From Karalla daura (lineage: Eukaryota > Chordata > Actinopteri > Chaetodontiformes > Leiognathidae), in contig CM055196.1 in the NCBI GenBank assembly GCA_029224185.1, positions 9,900,509 through 9,964,508 of the forward strand: a stretch of DNA of 64,000 nucleotides. Direction: 5' to 3'. The notes under the pieces were generated by a model that saw only the letters and a program-made list of their open reading frames with translations, made no database searches and had not been told where the DNA came from. Both the position numbers and the translations under genes were made by a program. This document shows, in pieces, positions 12,556 through 24,120 of the stretch (position 1 is the first letter of the stretch; the number at the start of each line of letters is the position of its first letter).

Positions 12556-12999
12556 ATGCCTGAAATGATAGTACAGTCACTGCTCATGGAATCCAAACAC
12601 AAAGCAGGTGAAGTAGCAACCAATGGAGATTTCATTCTCGCCTCCAGCTTAACTCAGCTTCTTTTCAAACTAACTAATAGTCCTTATCTTCTCAATGCCA
12701 CATTCCATCCTTCTCATATCCTTCTTCTCTCCTGCGCTGATCCTGCATCTCAGCATTCCTCCTTCTTCTGTCTGTTCACCTCCATCCCCCCATACCCTGT
12801 CCCTCCATCCATGCCAGCTCCTCTGACACCCTGCATTACTCTAGCAGCGATAGGCACTGCTGTTGGACTGCTTCCCAGCACCGGACGTCCTCCAAGGGGA
12901 GAGTCAGTGTGTCACAGCAGATTAATGCTTTGCTCGCTGACTGATCACCTCCCGCTGGTCTGGAACCTGAAGTCTACTTTGGCGTGGCCCAGATAGGGA
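12556..12999 (+). other. Open frame of 146 codons over a CT-rich tract, probably not a gene
   Basis: The frame is open because the central part (about 12650-12830) is pyrimidine-rich and therefore poor in stops. The product is rich in Ser, Pro, Leu and Thr and has no domain I recognise. No flanking splice pattern or start context stands out. The sequence from 12840 to 13160 is richer in G and C than its surroundings (caccggacgtcctcc, ctgcgacaggtctgcgagc), so an untranslated exon or regulatory element cannot be excluded. I do not call a protein. Confidence 0.2.
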
Positions 13000-13452
13000 G
13001 GTGATGCTATTCCGACTCCTTGCCACTCAGGTGGTCGTGCCCGGGAAACTGTGATCCATACATTTAATCTTTCAGACAGCGTCAGAGTGGAGCTGTGAGA
13101 CACTGTGGTGAGAAAAAGCTGCGACAGGTCTGCGAGCAGAGGAGAGCAGGAGGTAATCAAGCTAAGTGGCTGTTTATGAAGAAAGAAAATGGTGAGGTCA
13201 CTACTTGTGTGATTTAACTGCAAATGCAACATAACAGTGTGCGCTTAGTGTATGTGTAAGGGGGATTTCTTTAAATGAATATGTCCTGCCTTTAAGCTCT
13301 GTTTTATTTTTATTTTCTGGCCTGGCTCACATACATATGAGCAATAAACCTGTGTATTTTAGCTATTCGTTTTATGTGGTGGTGTTATAAGGATGAGAAA
13401 CATGGCATAGAGGGAGAGATGTTTTGTAACAAAAATGCTGTTTGTTTCACCA

Positions 13453-13578
13453 GTCACCATGCTCTTTCTGGATGTTGCAAGTGGAGGAAATAAAAAGATT
13501 TCGGTGGAGTGTGTTTCAATCAGTTGTGAAATCACCACCTCAGCAAGAACACTCCTCAGCCACCTCATTAACCGTAAA
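13453..13578 (+). other. Speculative internal or first-coding exon with good splice sites
   Basis: A pyrimidine-containing acceptor (tgtttgtttcaccag) ends at 13452, and a strong donor (AAAG followed by GTAAGT) starts at 13579. Between them an ATG at 13458 opens a frame that stays open through the donor for 40 codons. The product is hydrophobic at its start and has no family I know. A 40-codon open frame has roughly a one-in-seven chance of arising at random, so this is weak evidence. It could be an exon of a long gene, an lncRNA exon, or coincidence. Confidence 0.2.
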
Positions 13579-13599
13579 GGTAAGTGACATGGAAAACAC

Positions 13600-15130
13600 G
13601 AACATTCTCATATCTAAAAAGTTGCCACAATAATAAAATGATTGGAGGGGTCATCTATTATCGGCCCTCACCTGAAGATGATGATGTCTTTTCAAACTCA
13701 ATTACACATTAGCAGGACAATTTTATTCCTTTATCTATCACACTCCATCAACTAAGCCTTGGCTGCATACGCGATCCTCCTCATTAGCAATCACTCCATC
13801 ACTCACTAATAATGGCCTATCAACACTGTCTCAGTGACCAAAGTTACAGCAGGAAGGAATGAAATATTAACTTCTGATGTTAACCCCAGGTCATGTTTCA
13901 ACATTGTGGAATTAGATCAGATTTAGTCAAATATCGCCATAAATCAAATATGAAGGAGACTTTAAATCGGTGAAAGTTGTTCAATCGAGGATGAAAAAAG
14001 AGAAAACATGACCTTTTAGAGGCACGTGCTGATTAAAAGTCTCAGGACTCGGTTCGGCAACAAACGTAGAAACGATCTATTCTGAGCATGACAGTTACGA
14101 TAAAAAGAATCATTTAGGAGCAGTTTAACACACAGAAACAGTGCAGTGAGGGGAAAAAAAGGAAATAAGCAGGACCCGAGGCGGGCCCCTCGGTTTGTGT
14201 GCCTCACCATTACCATAAATGGATGCTGACTGCCTGCAGTCAGAACCAATACACTATCTATAAGGGCTCATTTCTCTCAAATTTACTTTGCCGCTGGTGT
14301 GACGGACGGTCGCTAGTCTTAGCAGCCTAAATCAGTTCACTTTCACATACCTCTTCAGGCATGCCCGCCATAGTCAGAGGTGCATGCAATGAGTGTCACA
14401 TCCCAACCCCCTCTTGTCCTCTCCCATTACCCTCACAGATGCCATGGCAAATGGCTGGCTCGAGGTTACAGACACGAGTCCGCTGTTTTAAATTCATGTC
14501 AGGATAGTGGAGTATTGGGAGTATTCGTTCAATACAGCCGCCGCGTGAGAAACATTTCCTTGGGCTGCTGTAATGGCGATTCTAAAAAATGAAGCGAGAA
14601 CTATCATCTGTCTTTCACGCTCTCTCCGAAACACACACGCACACACACACACACACACACACACTCACAGACACATAGTAAACTTCCGCATCTGCCAAGA
14701 AAGCACTTAAGCAATACTGGCTGGCTGAATTTGATACTACTTGATTAGTACTTTGCATATGTATTGCGTTTTGTTCTTAAGGGCCACGACCAATGTCAAA
14801 TAGACACTTGAGAATCAACAGCCATTACCACGTCTACTCATGTAAACCTAGTTTTCATCAAACCAGTCTGTTCCCAAGGGAGCATCCTGGTGCACAGCAA
14901 CTTAATCTGTGCCCTTGATTCATTTTATGATGTACAGTAAAATGTGACACCATCTTATTGTGCTGTTTCTTCAACTGAGTCATTATCTCTCCCGCATAGT
15001 ACACATATTTTCTAGTAGAGTGGTCTGATGCTCAATAATGCAAATGAGTTCTTTAATCTAAGCCTCCCTTAAACTGGTAATTAAATAAATGATTTATCGT
15101 TGCATGAAAGGCAGTAACACTTTGTATGCA
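13600..15130. other. Unique sequence with a (CA)n run; no gene
   Basis: An (AC)n microsatellite lies at 14631-14664. The parts at 13890-14020 and 14270-14560 have balanced composition and look like unique, possibly conserved non-coding sequence. Short open frames here show no domains. Confidence 0.5.
14631..14664 (+). repeat. (AC)n microsatellite
   Basis: About 34 bases of AC with one interruption (acgcac) near 14638. Confidence 0.95.
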
Positions 15131-15139
15131 AAATATCAC

Positions 15140-15187
15140 CTGATTGGAAGGATGTGATGCGTTTGCTCAATATTTTATGTCAAACAG
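15140..15187 (+). other. Motif shared with 24024-24069
   Basis: The block ctgattggaaggatg, then three variable bases, then tgcgt, then a 16-base spacer, then gtcaaacag. The same series occurs at 24024 with a 14-base spacer. See the finding. Confidence 0.5.
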
Positions 15188-15214
15188 AGAAGCTGCTGTC
15201 TACGATTGGCACGA

Positions 15215-15510
15215 GTTCTACACCGAAGCGCTGTCATGTTTGTTGTTGATTGCTATAAAATTTTAACGGCAAAAATGATTTTCTCTTTTTTCTGGCCATT
15301 TCTAAAAGTGTTCCACACACTTCTACAGTAGCACCACTTGCTTTCTGGACTTCCCAAACGGGGAGTTGTCTACGCTTTGAGCTCACCTTGTACTCCATTA
15401 TGAGGTCGAGGGCCTGCACCTGCTTTTCCAGGTGTGAAGGAAGACCCCGATGATGCACTCTTAATGACTTGCCAGAAGGAGAGGGCACTCCATGCTGCTG
15501 CATACTTTAC
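15215..15510 (-). other. GC-richer block with an 89-codon minus-strand frame, unassigned
   Basis: On the minus strand the product is basic and has a run MARKKRKSFLP near its C-terminus. The block is less AT-rich than its flanks. It could be a decayed DNA-transposon fragment or a conserved non-coding element. I do not recognise a protein family, and the frame starts and ends without splice signals that I trust. Confidence 0.2.
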
Positions 15511-17126
15511 AACCACGTAAAGGCCAGTCATTACCATCCATCTTCGTATATGTCAGGATCGAGAAAGTGGGCTTGCTGTTTATCTCTCCTTGTTAGGCAA
15601 GAGATGTGTATTCCACAGAAAAATGATGTTGATCGCTGAACATGAGTTATGTCCTCTAAGCTCATATAGCCCTAACTTCAAAGAGGCATGACAAACAAAT
15701 TAAAATCAATCAATGTTGGGAAATCATGTGTAGCTTATTAAAATGTTTGTAGCCAGTCACAGTGGGCAAGGGTCATTGCTGCGGTGGAGTAATTGATGAA
15801 TTCTTCTAACGTGACTACAGGAAACAACGTTATCACCAGCCAGTTTTATGGAGATGAGCCCATAAAAAATGCCCCATCGTGATTTAGCACCAGTGCTACA
15901 GGTGCACATACAGCCAATAATATAGCCTGCTGAATCTACAGTATATGTTAATCAAAAAAGACATGGGTATGAAGCATTAAAGCTCTCATGGGTGTAAACC
16001 ATGGCAGTAATGTAAAAACAGCAACTCCACCGTAGCACCACCTGTTTTTGTGTTTTCCATCAGTGTTTGTGGACTGAACACGCTCCAGCATATGCTCAGT
16101 CCGCCCTTCATCTCTGCTCAATGCTGCCTGACCTTCATGTCCTTACTATTCCACTTATTGGTGAACAAAATTTGCTCTGGGCCTGAGACGCCAAGACTTC
16201 AGCTATACTAATCCCAAGAAGAAAATCAATTCATGAATTAATTGTTGAGCATGTCTTGCAGATCAATCTCTCACTATTACCACAGTGAAGGAACACTGGA
16301 GGCAGCGCGTCTGTTCATATCTGCCAAGAGCAAAATTGGAAAGCTTTAACTGTGGACTAAATCTAACCCCAATAATGGCAGTGTTGTGATGTGATGCGTA
16401 ATCTATATAAAGCATGCACCTTTATGCGCTTTTATCTTTTATTATTTATTTTAACCACAATGTTTAATTGATTTACAGAATCTTCTCCCGATGGAGAATC
16501 TGTGTCACAACCACTCATGCCCGTAAAATATAAAACCTGTCCACTATGCTTCACTGCATTTTTTTCATGGCAATTCACTCTAACAAGAACAGTAAAATAA
16601 GAGAAAAAAACAATAATTATACCGGTGACATTGTGTGAGTGTCAGTCTTTTCTAACTAAGGCCAGTTTAGCAGTATGTCCCATCAGTCCCAGTGAGATTT
16701 CATTCAGCTACAACTTCAAGGTTAAAGAGACGACTCTTCAGTATGAGGGAATTTAAACGGACCAAGTGGGCCTATCTAAATTGGTATTCAGTGTGCCTAC
16801 GGTGCCTTTGAACATTGCATTACTCTAAACAACCCGATCAAAGTCAAATTTTGTTGTAAAACAGTGAGAGTTGCTCCAATAAAACTCAGTGACCAGTTTT
16901 CCCTGTTTAACACAATACTAGATATTTTGATGCTTGACGGTCCAGACAGAATAAAACAGCATTCTAACATATTAGATCCTTCTTTGCATTTTTGTTTCTT
17001 CAATTGTGTTTCTATTTTTAAACACATTTGCCTGAGGAGTTGCTAAATTTAAGATTCTTGTTTTACAGTTGTCCATTTGAAAATGTGTCATGTCCACATC
17101 AGTTGTATGTGTTCCCTGGCTTTCAT
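15511..17126. other. Unique sequence; one imperfect hairpin
   Basis: A stem of ACAGA plus TTCTCC (16475-16488, with a 3-base bulge) pairs with GGAGAATCTGT (16493-16503) around a 4-base loop. Otherwise no gene or repeat is recognised. Confidence 0.45.
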
Positions 17127-17285
17127 GCATCCATCCATCCATCAATTTACCCACTTTGGACGTGTCACCAGTCCATCACAGGACACACACTGTTCACTCT
17201 CATACCTAGGGGAAATCTATTCTCCAGCTGACCACAACATACATATTTTAGAACTGTGGGACTAGAATAGGGTACCTGGATTTTC
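17127..17285 (-). repeat. SINE-like repeat fragment, minus orientation
   Basis: It starts with catccatccatccatc (tail complement). The block gtcaccagtccatcacagg then follows almost at once, so the intervening tail-proximal segment is deleted. Next come ctcatacctaggggaa and gaactgtgggactagaatagggtacctgga, after which the match ends. The head part is missing. Confidence 0.8.
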
Positions 17286-18560
17286 CCATTCTCCTCACCA
17301 CAGCTTCTCCACCTGTACCTCATTCCCTCATCAGGTCATTTCATCCAGTCTTTACCACGCTGTTTGCTTGCTCTTGCAGCTCAGTTTTGTGATTTTTAAA
17401 TAGGAGTTGGGCTTCAGATCCAGTCCATTTGACATCCCCTGCTCTTTGTGGGAAAAAGTTAATTATAAACCCTTTTATTAAATCATGTGGAACAAAGTGT
17501 TCCTCTTCTTTTTTAAACTATACAGTTCCTGCTCAATAGAGAGCTATTTCTTGACATTTTTAAGTTAAAAGTACCTCAACACTACCAGATTTAAATCAGT
17601 CTGCATTGTCTGAAGATATATTGACTAATCTGAACATAACTGTCTATAATTGAACTTCCTCAATCTGAAGGCATCTACCCCCTCAAACGTACTTTGAGAA
17701 ACCATGTCTTTGATGCAAAAACTGTGATGTGGGCATTCTAATCTATGTTTTGGCCTCAGGATTTGGCTGGAGAAGCTAACAAACACTTCAATCATCCATT
17801 CTGAGAAAAGCCATTAACATTGTCTGCCCTATTTTTTAGTGATATGAGAGAGAACAACACCATGGCATTTCCGAGACCTCTCTCTTTTTCATAATCTGTT
17901 TTCTCTGTCTTGTTATGACAGAAAGTTTTGTTCATTAAAATGCAGGTCAAAAGGTGGCCCCACATTTAGCCTTGCTCATGCTTGCCACAGGGCAGCAGCT
18001 TGAGTTTTATGGTGGAAACAAACATCTCACTAACCACAAACTCCCTGTCTTCATCTGTCATTCACACAGCAAGGTCAAACGTTTCTTTCACCTTCCACCA
18101 CATATTCCCCTCTCACTGCACAGACCTTCAACCCTTCTCTCTCTGTATCACTGTTCACTTGTCTACTTGCCTGACCCTTCAGCCTCCTCACACCGTTCAT
18201 CTCCCCGCTTGCACTCTGACCCGTTCTCCTCAGCCTGAGCCTCATCTCTGGTGACGACACCCGATTGACATTAATGACATTACAGGATGGAGAGGTTAAT
18301 TAAGACCAACTGTTCCCTGCCTATTCTTCAGCACCATCTGCTGTGCTGCACCAGTCAAATGGATAGAGATACAGAACTGACAATATAATGAGACAAATAT
18401 CACACTATTCCTGTTCCCAGATTGTCAAACACCAACATTTTTCATGCCCTCAGTATTTTGTAAGTGTAAGGCTTGCTTTAGAGTTTGGATGAGATAAACT
18501 GGCTTTCAACTAACTATAGTTTCTCTCCAGTCAACATTTTACCTACTTTGTTATTTAATG
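17286..18560. other. Unique sequence, nothing recognised
   Basis: Open frames near 17954-18254 exist on both strands and in overlapping frames, over a CT-rich stretch. No domain is seen. Confidence 0.5.
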
Positions 18561-18783
18561 ATGTGGCAGGGATCTGCTGAAGCCTATCTCCATCTCACAT
18601 AGGTTGAAAGCAGGGATTATAACCTACAGGTCAACAGTCCATTACAGGATACCTACACACATACACCATTAACTCCCATACTCAAATCCATGGGTACACC
18701 CAAACTCACACTCACAGAAAGGCCCTCTGATCAGAATTTGAGCCTGGGACATTGTGAGGTGACAGTGTTAACTATCATTAGTA
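18561..18783 (-). repeat. SINE-like repeat, minus orientation
   Basis: In order, the blocks gatctgctgaagcctatc, a reduced caacagtccattacagg block, cactcacagaaaggccc, a degraded B-box complement near 18735 (ttgagcctgggac), and the head complement gtgaggtgacagtgttaac. The head is kept and the extreme tail is missing. Confidence 0.8.
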
Positions 18784-19572
18784 GCCCAGGTGTGAATCCA
18801 TCTGTGGTGAAATGACAGATATGAAAAAAAGTGAGAGAGAAAAAATAAAGAGTGGAAAAGTCCAGATAGTGAAGAACAAAATTCATGACTTTGTCAAGTA
18901 ATAGTTTCATACTCTGGGACCATATTTTGTCGGTAGGTTTCTGCCGTATTTGAAGTACTGTTGGTGTCTTACTGTACATAAAACATCAAACAGCAAACTT
19001 TGTGACTGCATACAGACTATGTTGTAGCTTTGTTGCTTAAACCCAGCCAAGCTGGATTCCAATCAAAAGACTCCCTGCCAGGTAACTTATGCAGAACCTC
19101 TGTATGGAAAGCTGAGGGTCATGGCGGTGCATTTGACCACTTGGGAATGAAAACGGGTTGCAAAAACAACCTGGTTAATGGTTAGATTAATGATTTCCAG
19201 TAGTCACTTGGAGCACCAACTTAATTTTTAGATCAGATCAGTTCAGATAATGTTTTGATAGCATAAATTGTTATCTACACAAAACATATAACAAAAAAAC
19301 ATACATACTATGCAGACACATTAATCTTGCCACCATATTGTGACATGGGAGTGAATGCACATGATGTGAACCAGTGGGGACTGATAGTATCTCTCTCCCT
19401 ACTCTGCTCTGTGGTGAAACAGTTGCCCTGTGGTTATTCAGGAATCTGCACATTACTGATAACCTTGAGGAAAGATATGGGAGAAATCATTTAGTCTAAT
19501 AAAAAAATCTCAGCATGATCTAAGCTTTTATGTATTCAGCATCAAAGTCTTGTATTGTGTCCCACACTATTT
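18784..19572. other. Unique sequence, nothing recognised
   Basis: This AT-rich stretch has only short open frames on both strands and no recognisable repeat. Confidence 0.5.
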
Positions 19573-19573
19573 A

Positions 19574-19645
<72 letters not shown>

Positions 19646-19652
19646 TATATAT
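19573..19652 (+). repeat. Poly-A followed by (AT)n microsatellite
   Basis: About 19 A residues run straight into about 60 bases of AT with one AAAT break near 19641. The A run next to the AT array could be the scar of a retroposed tail, but no retroposon body is recognisable upstream. Confidence 0.95.
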
Positions 19653-20857
19653 ACCTATTTACCTATTTACAAAGATCAAGGTTTTCTAATTAACAAAGGG
19701 CATTTGCTATTCTGCCTTAAAAAGAAATGTTGCATGATAATGGACAAAGTTAATGCTCTGTCATGGCTGAGGAAGCGCCAGGTCTGTGAAACGGTCTGAC
19801 AAGGCTGCAGGGTCCAAAACCTCGGCGAGAATCTGAGGTTCCAGCGAAGCACAAACAAAGGGATGACAAACATCTTAATATGGAGACTGGAGGAGCTTTC
19901 AAACTCTCTTTATCTTTGCTTTCATTTTCTCTGTCTTTATCTCCACTGAGATTCTCTGCTTTGATCTTTGAACCTGTAAAATTCACACACTGAGGTGCTC
20001 TTGACAGTAAAAGAAGAGGCAAGCTTTGTGCAAAGGCAAAGTGAGGGGGTGAATGGAGAATTAGATATGCAGAACATGGACGTCAAGGGCAGAAGAGGCA
20101 GATACAGCTGCAGGCAGGCTGTCTGAATACGGGCAGCTCTGGAACTGCTCCTAAACTAAACAATAGTCTTGTCTATGCAGTGCTTGTCTATGTATTAGGA
20201 GCTTTTCTAACCCACAAAGTATCACAGCTATGGACATGTAGGTTATAGATTTCTTTTCTATTTCAACAGTGCCAATGACCTCAATCACGAAGCAAAAGAT
20301 GTTTAAATTGTTAGAATGTAGGACCTTTAAACAACATATTACTGACTCATAAACATGCATATGCTTTAACTTTATTTTCATGTGGTCTAAACATCAACAC
20401 AATTGTTGCACTTGCTTGGCTCTCTGCCAGTGCAGGATGCATTCTTTCTCTATTCATTCTCTGCCAAATACTACAGGATAACTAACACAAACACATACTG
20501 CATAACATCTGACTGTAAAAACTCAGAGAAAGAGCTTTACACAGTCACATAGTTTGATTTTTTCATCCCACACCGACTGTTGGAACAATCCTTTTCCTAG
20601 CAAATAAAAAAAAAACTAGAATCTCTGGATTTTTCAGTGAAAAGGATCAGCAGTCAATGTGGCATCTGCCAGTATAACAATCACTGAATACACCATTGAT
20701 CAGTCTGTGTTAAAGTCAATGCAATACAAAGTAACCTAGACATGAATGTATGAAAAACGTGGTACTGCAATGTTATGTAGACATCCATGTTGAAGTCAAT
20801 CACTTTATTAATCTTTTTTTAAAGCAATCATGCATTTATCCTTAAGTCCATGAAACT
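19653..20857. other. Unique sequence, no gene
   Basis: The block 19740-19990 has higher G+C and a minus-strand frame of 90 codons with no domain. It may be conserved non-coding sequence. Nothing else is recognised. Confidence 0.45.
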
Positions 20858-20982
20858 ATCCATCCATTATCTCCCTTGCTTATTACACAACGGTGTCTTG
20901 GGGGTCTGCTGGAGCCGTTCTCCACAGAGTGCACATACGGTGAAGGCAGGGTATATACCCTGAACCAGTCACCAGCCCTCCA
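20858..20982 (-). repeat. SINE-like repeat, tail half, minus orientation
   Basis: The tail complement atccatccattatctccc is followed by the block gggggtctgctggagcc, then gtgaaggcagggtatatac and aaccagtcaccagccctcc, where the match ends. Only the 3' half of the element is present. Confidence 0.8.
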
Positions 20983-23920
20983 TTAATCATGCTGTTGAAA
21001 CTTTTAATTTGCATTTCATTACAATGGAGATATAAATATAAACCGATAAACAGTCATAAATAGTCAGTAGATTAATGGGAATTGTTAAGAAGTCATCAGT
21101 AAAGGGTTTTACAACAGTCTGTAAAATCTTTAGGTGGAAATATTAGTATAGAGTTAATAACTGGATTGTGGTCCAGATGCGCAGACTTTTCCATCTGGTC
21201 ACATGTAAAAGCACATATATATATATATTTTTTTTTACCAGTCAAATGGTTGATGAAAAGGTGCATTTTGTTCCAGCTAGTGATTTTCCACACAGTGAAA
21301 GCAATCAATCAAGTTTTTTTGTTATTGGGTTGTTTGCGATGCTTGAATAGTCAAAGTCAACTCCTGCCTGAACAAAAATTTGAATCCAGTGCTTATAAGT
21401 GAACAACAATTACGCAAGAAAGGGACACCACAATTTATCATCCTTTATCATGGTCTACATCAAAGTTCAACCACCTTCGCAAGCCAAACTAACAGAATCT
21501 GTACCCGCTTGGAATAGCATACATCGTCTACAAAGGTCGCATTCGAATGGCAAATTCTGTCAATTCACCCGGTTGGCTTTTGGCATAAAATTGAGGCATA
21601 CAGTATAACCGGAAAATCCATTGAGCATGCTGTGTCAGAGAATGCTGGAATGATCACTATTGAGGAAGCATCATTGGATGCCTATTCTGCCATGCCTTCA
21701 CATTGTTTCTTATCCTTTCTTTCGTTTTGCCAGAGGATTAAGTGATGCCTTATACCCCATGCCAAGGCCTTTCTCCAAACAAACCATTCACAAACAGAAA
21801 AAGCAATCAGGCAAATGCAGTTAGCATACAAAGAGAAATGAATGTGCGACTGTAGACAGTGAATAGACATTTTAAGACTCACTGTGCTTGTTAGAACGAT
21901 CCAGGGCATGAATATTCATTCACACAATTTAACTAGTGTGTGTGTGTGTGTATGTGTGTGTTGTATTCATTTTTCATTATATGTTTGTGCTTTGCAGACA
22001 ATAGAAAACTGCACCTCTCACAGTCTAATTCTCCCATTCTATTTTGGTGGAACAATTCTGCGCACATCTGTATCCAACATGCACAGAAATATTGTACACT
22101 CATGACCTCTGCGCAGAGCTTCACACAGTGGTACTGGAGCATCAGCCATCTCTCCAGCAGCCCTCAGCAGATTAACTGCATAGTCAAGCTCTTGCTCATC
22201 CTGATTTCATAGTTCCTAATTTTAGGTTTAAAGCTGAAGTGGGAAAGTTTACCACTGTGATGCATTTCCACAGCTGGGGATTGATACACCAGATCTGCTG
22301 TCTCTCAGTGCCAATTGAAAATGTAATGAATGAGGATGTTTTGCAGACTCTCATTGTTGAACTCATACATGCTTCCCCGAGAGCAGTCCTCTGATGACTC
22401 TTGCAGAATTCATTTAGTATAACAAGTGAATCAAATGGAAAATTCCTTGTATTTTCATTTCTTGCTGCTTCAATTTCAGACCCAATTTTCCCACCCACTG
22501 CTCTCAAGTGTCCCAAACCTGCCACCAGCATCACCACTGCTGGAGAGGGAAATGTTAAAGGTTATCCAGCAGCTGATAAGCAACTTTGTTTTTGTGTATG
22601 CTTGTTTTTTTTTTTTTGAAGCAGACATACCTTTATCTAATGCAGAGCACATGGCATCCAAATGACACAAGAAGACGACCTAGTGCAAAAATAAGAGCAC
22701 ACATCTTAGTTTATGCTGGTTATCTGAATGTAAAGTTGACACAAGTGACGAGAGGGCCTTTACAAATACATAAGTTTAGTCACTCACAAAGAGGTGCTTT
22801 GTTGAAATTCATAATATCCTGTTATTAGAAGTGTTTTTCCTCCTCCATCGTACATGGACATTGTGGTATTATAGAATAGTTTATACTCTTAAATTTGCAC
22901 ATTAGTGCGCACGTGCATTCATGCAAGTGCGCTTATACAGATATCAAAGTCAGCACAGCACCCCAGGGGTTTGTGCATTGAGTTGATTGTTGCTAAGCAC
23001 AGTGGTCATTAGGCGGTCAAACCTCCCACCATCCAGGCCGATAAAAGCTCAGCCTTCAGACCCATTAACATTCTATCCTCACTGTGTTCTCCAAGTGTCA
23101 CGTTGGCTTAAATTCATTGTCTTGCCTTGATAAACTTGAATTGATTTTTTGTGAACCACCTGTGTAGCTGCCTGTGGAAAAGACGTAACTTTACCGTCAA
23201 CATCCTCACTTCTTTTAACTGTTTTGTCATGTGCAGGGAAGGTGAGACAAACAGGGGTGACATAAATGACTCCAAAAAGAGTGAAAAGGCTTTCATGCTG
23301 GTCCAACATCTAAACCAACTGTTCACAAAGTGTATGATTTGAATAGAGATGTATATCTGGTAGCCGCAAGGCACCAGCAAACCTGGGAGCGGTTTTGCTT
23401 TGTAGCTGCAGATAGTCACCGTCCACTCAACAGAATTCTGGAGTCTGTTGCATTGACGCTATCTGTCCTTGCTGTAGGCAGGAGTGCACCTAATCCACAC
23501 TGCTCAACAAGCTCAGTGGCATTTTGGTCTGAGCCAAATCCTCCCTATTTCCTTCATTCTTGCCCTTAAGGATCATTGAGGGTAATGGAAACACTCTGTG
23601 AAGTACCATGTTTATGTCACACTTTTAAACAATTACTAAAATATGTGCAACACCCTGCAATTGATGTAATGATCACAATTGCAAACACAGCAACTTAAAT
23701 TTTCTGGGGGGGTTTTTTGCACCAGTTTTCAAATCTTGCCAAGGAAGTGCAGCCTAATGTATTTTTTCTCTCTCATTTTTATTACATCATTTTTTGGAGT
23801 GAGTGTTTCATGACCTATAGTTGCTTTTCCACCTATGTTGGATCTGTGCACTCACAAAAGCAAAGTATATGCCGGTTTGATGAGTGATTGTCATTGCTTC
23901 TATTTTCCTCAGCATTTTGG
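20983..23920. other. Unique sequence with minor simple repeats; no gene
   Basis: It contains a short AT/T run (21219-21237), a (TG)n run (21936-21961) and a run of T (22604-22617). The open frames (for example 22196-22537 minus and 23114-23419 minus) overlap each other and show no domains. Confidence 0.5.
21936..21961 (+). repeat. Short (TG)n microsatellite
   Basis: About 26 bases of TG with one TA interruption. Confidence 0.9.
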
Positions 23921-23929
23921 AGTTTGGAG

Positions 23930-24120
23930 TAATGAAGCTGTTAAGCTGTTCCCTTTCAGTTGATTAAATACCTGTATTCATCACACAGCAGCAGGATTAA
24001 CATGTGCATTCCATCTGCAGCCTCTGATTGGAAGGATGCACTGCGTGTAATTATGCACAGGTCAAACAGCATGGGTACCTTAATTAATTAGTCAAATCTT
24101 TCGATACAGAACAGAGATTT
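23930..24120. other. Candidate conserved non-coding element
   Basis: This is unique sequence of balanced composition with clustered homeodomain-type cores (gtaattatg near 24048, ttaattaattag near 24081) and an NF-Y-like attgg (24028). It also holds the motif shared with 15140. Conservation cannot be measured from a single sequence, so this is a guess from texture. Confidence 0.3.

Noticed and set aside
12556..12996. 146-codon plus-strand frame as a protein gene
   Set aside because: The frame is explained by a CT-rich tract poor in stop codons. The product has no domain.
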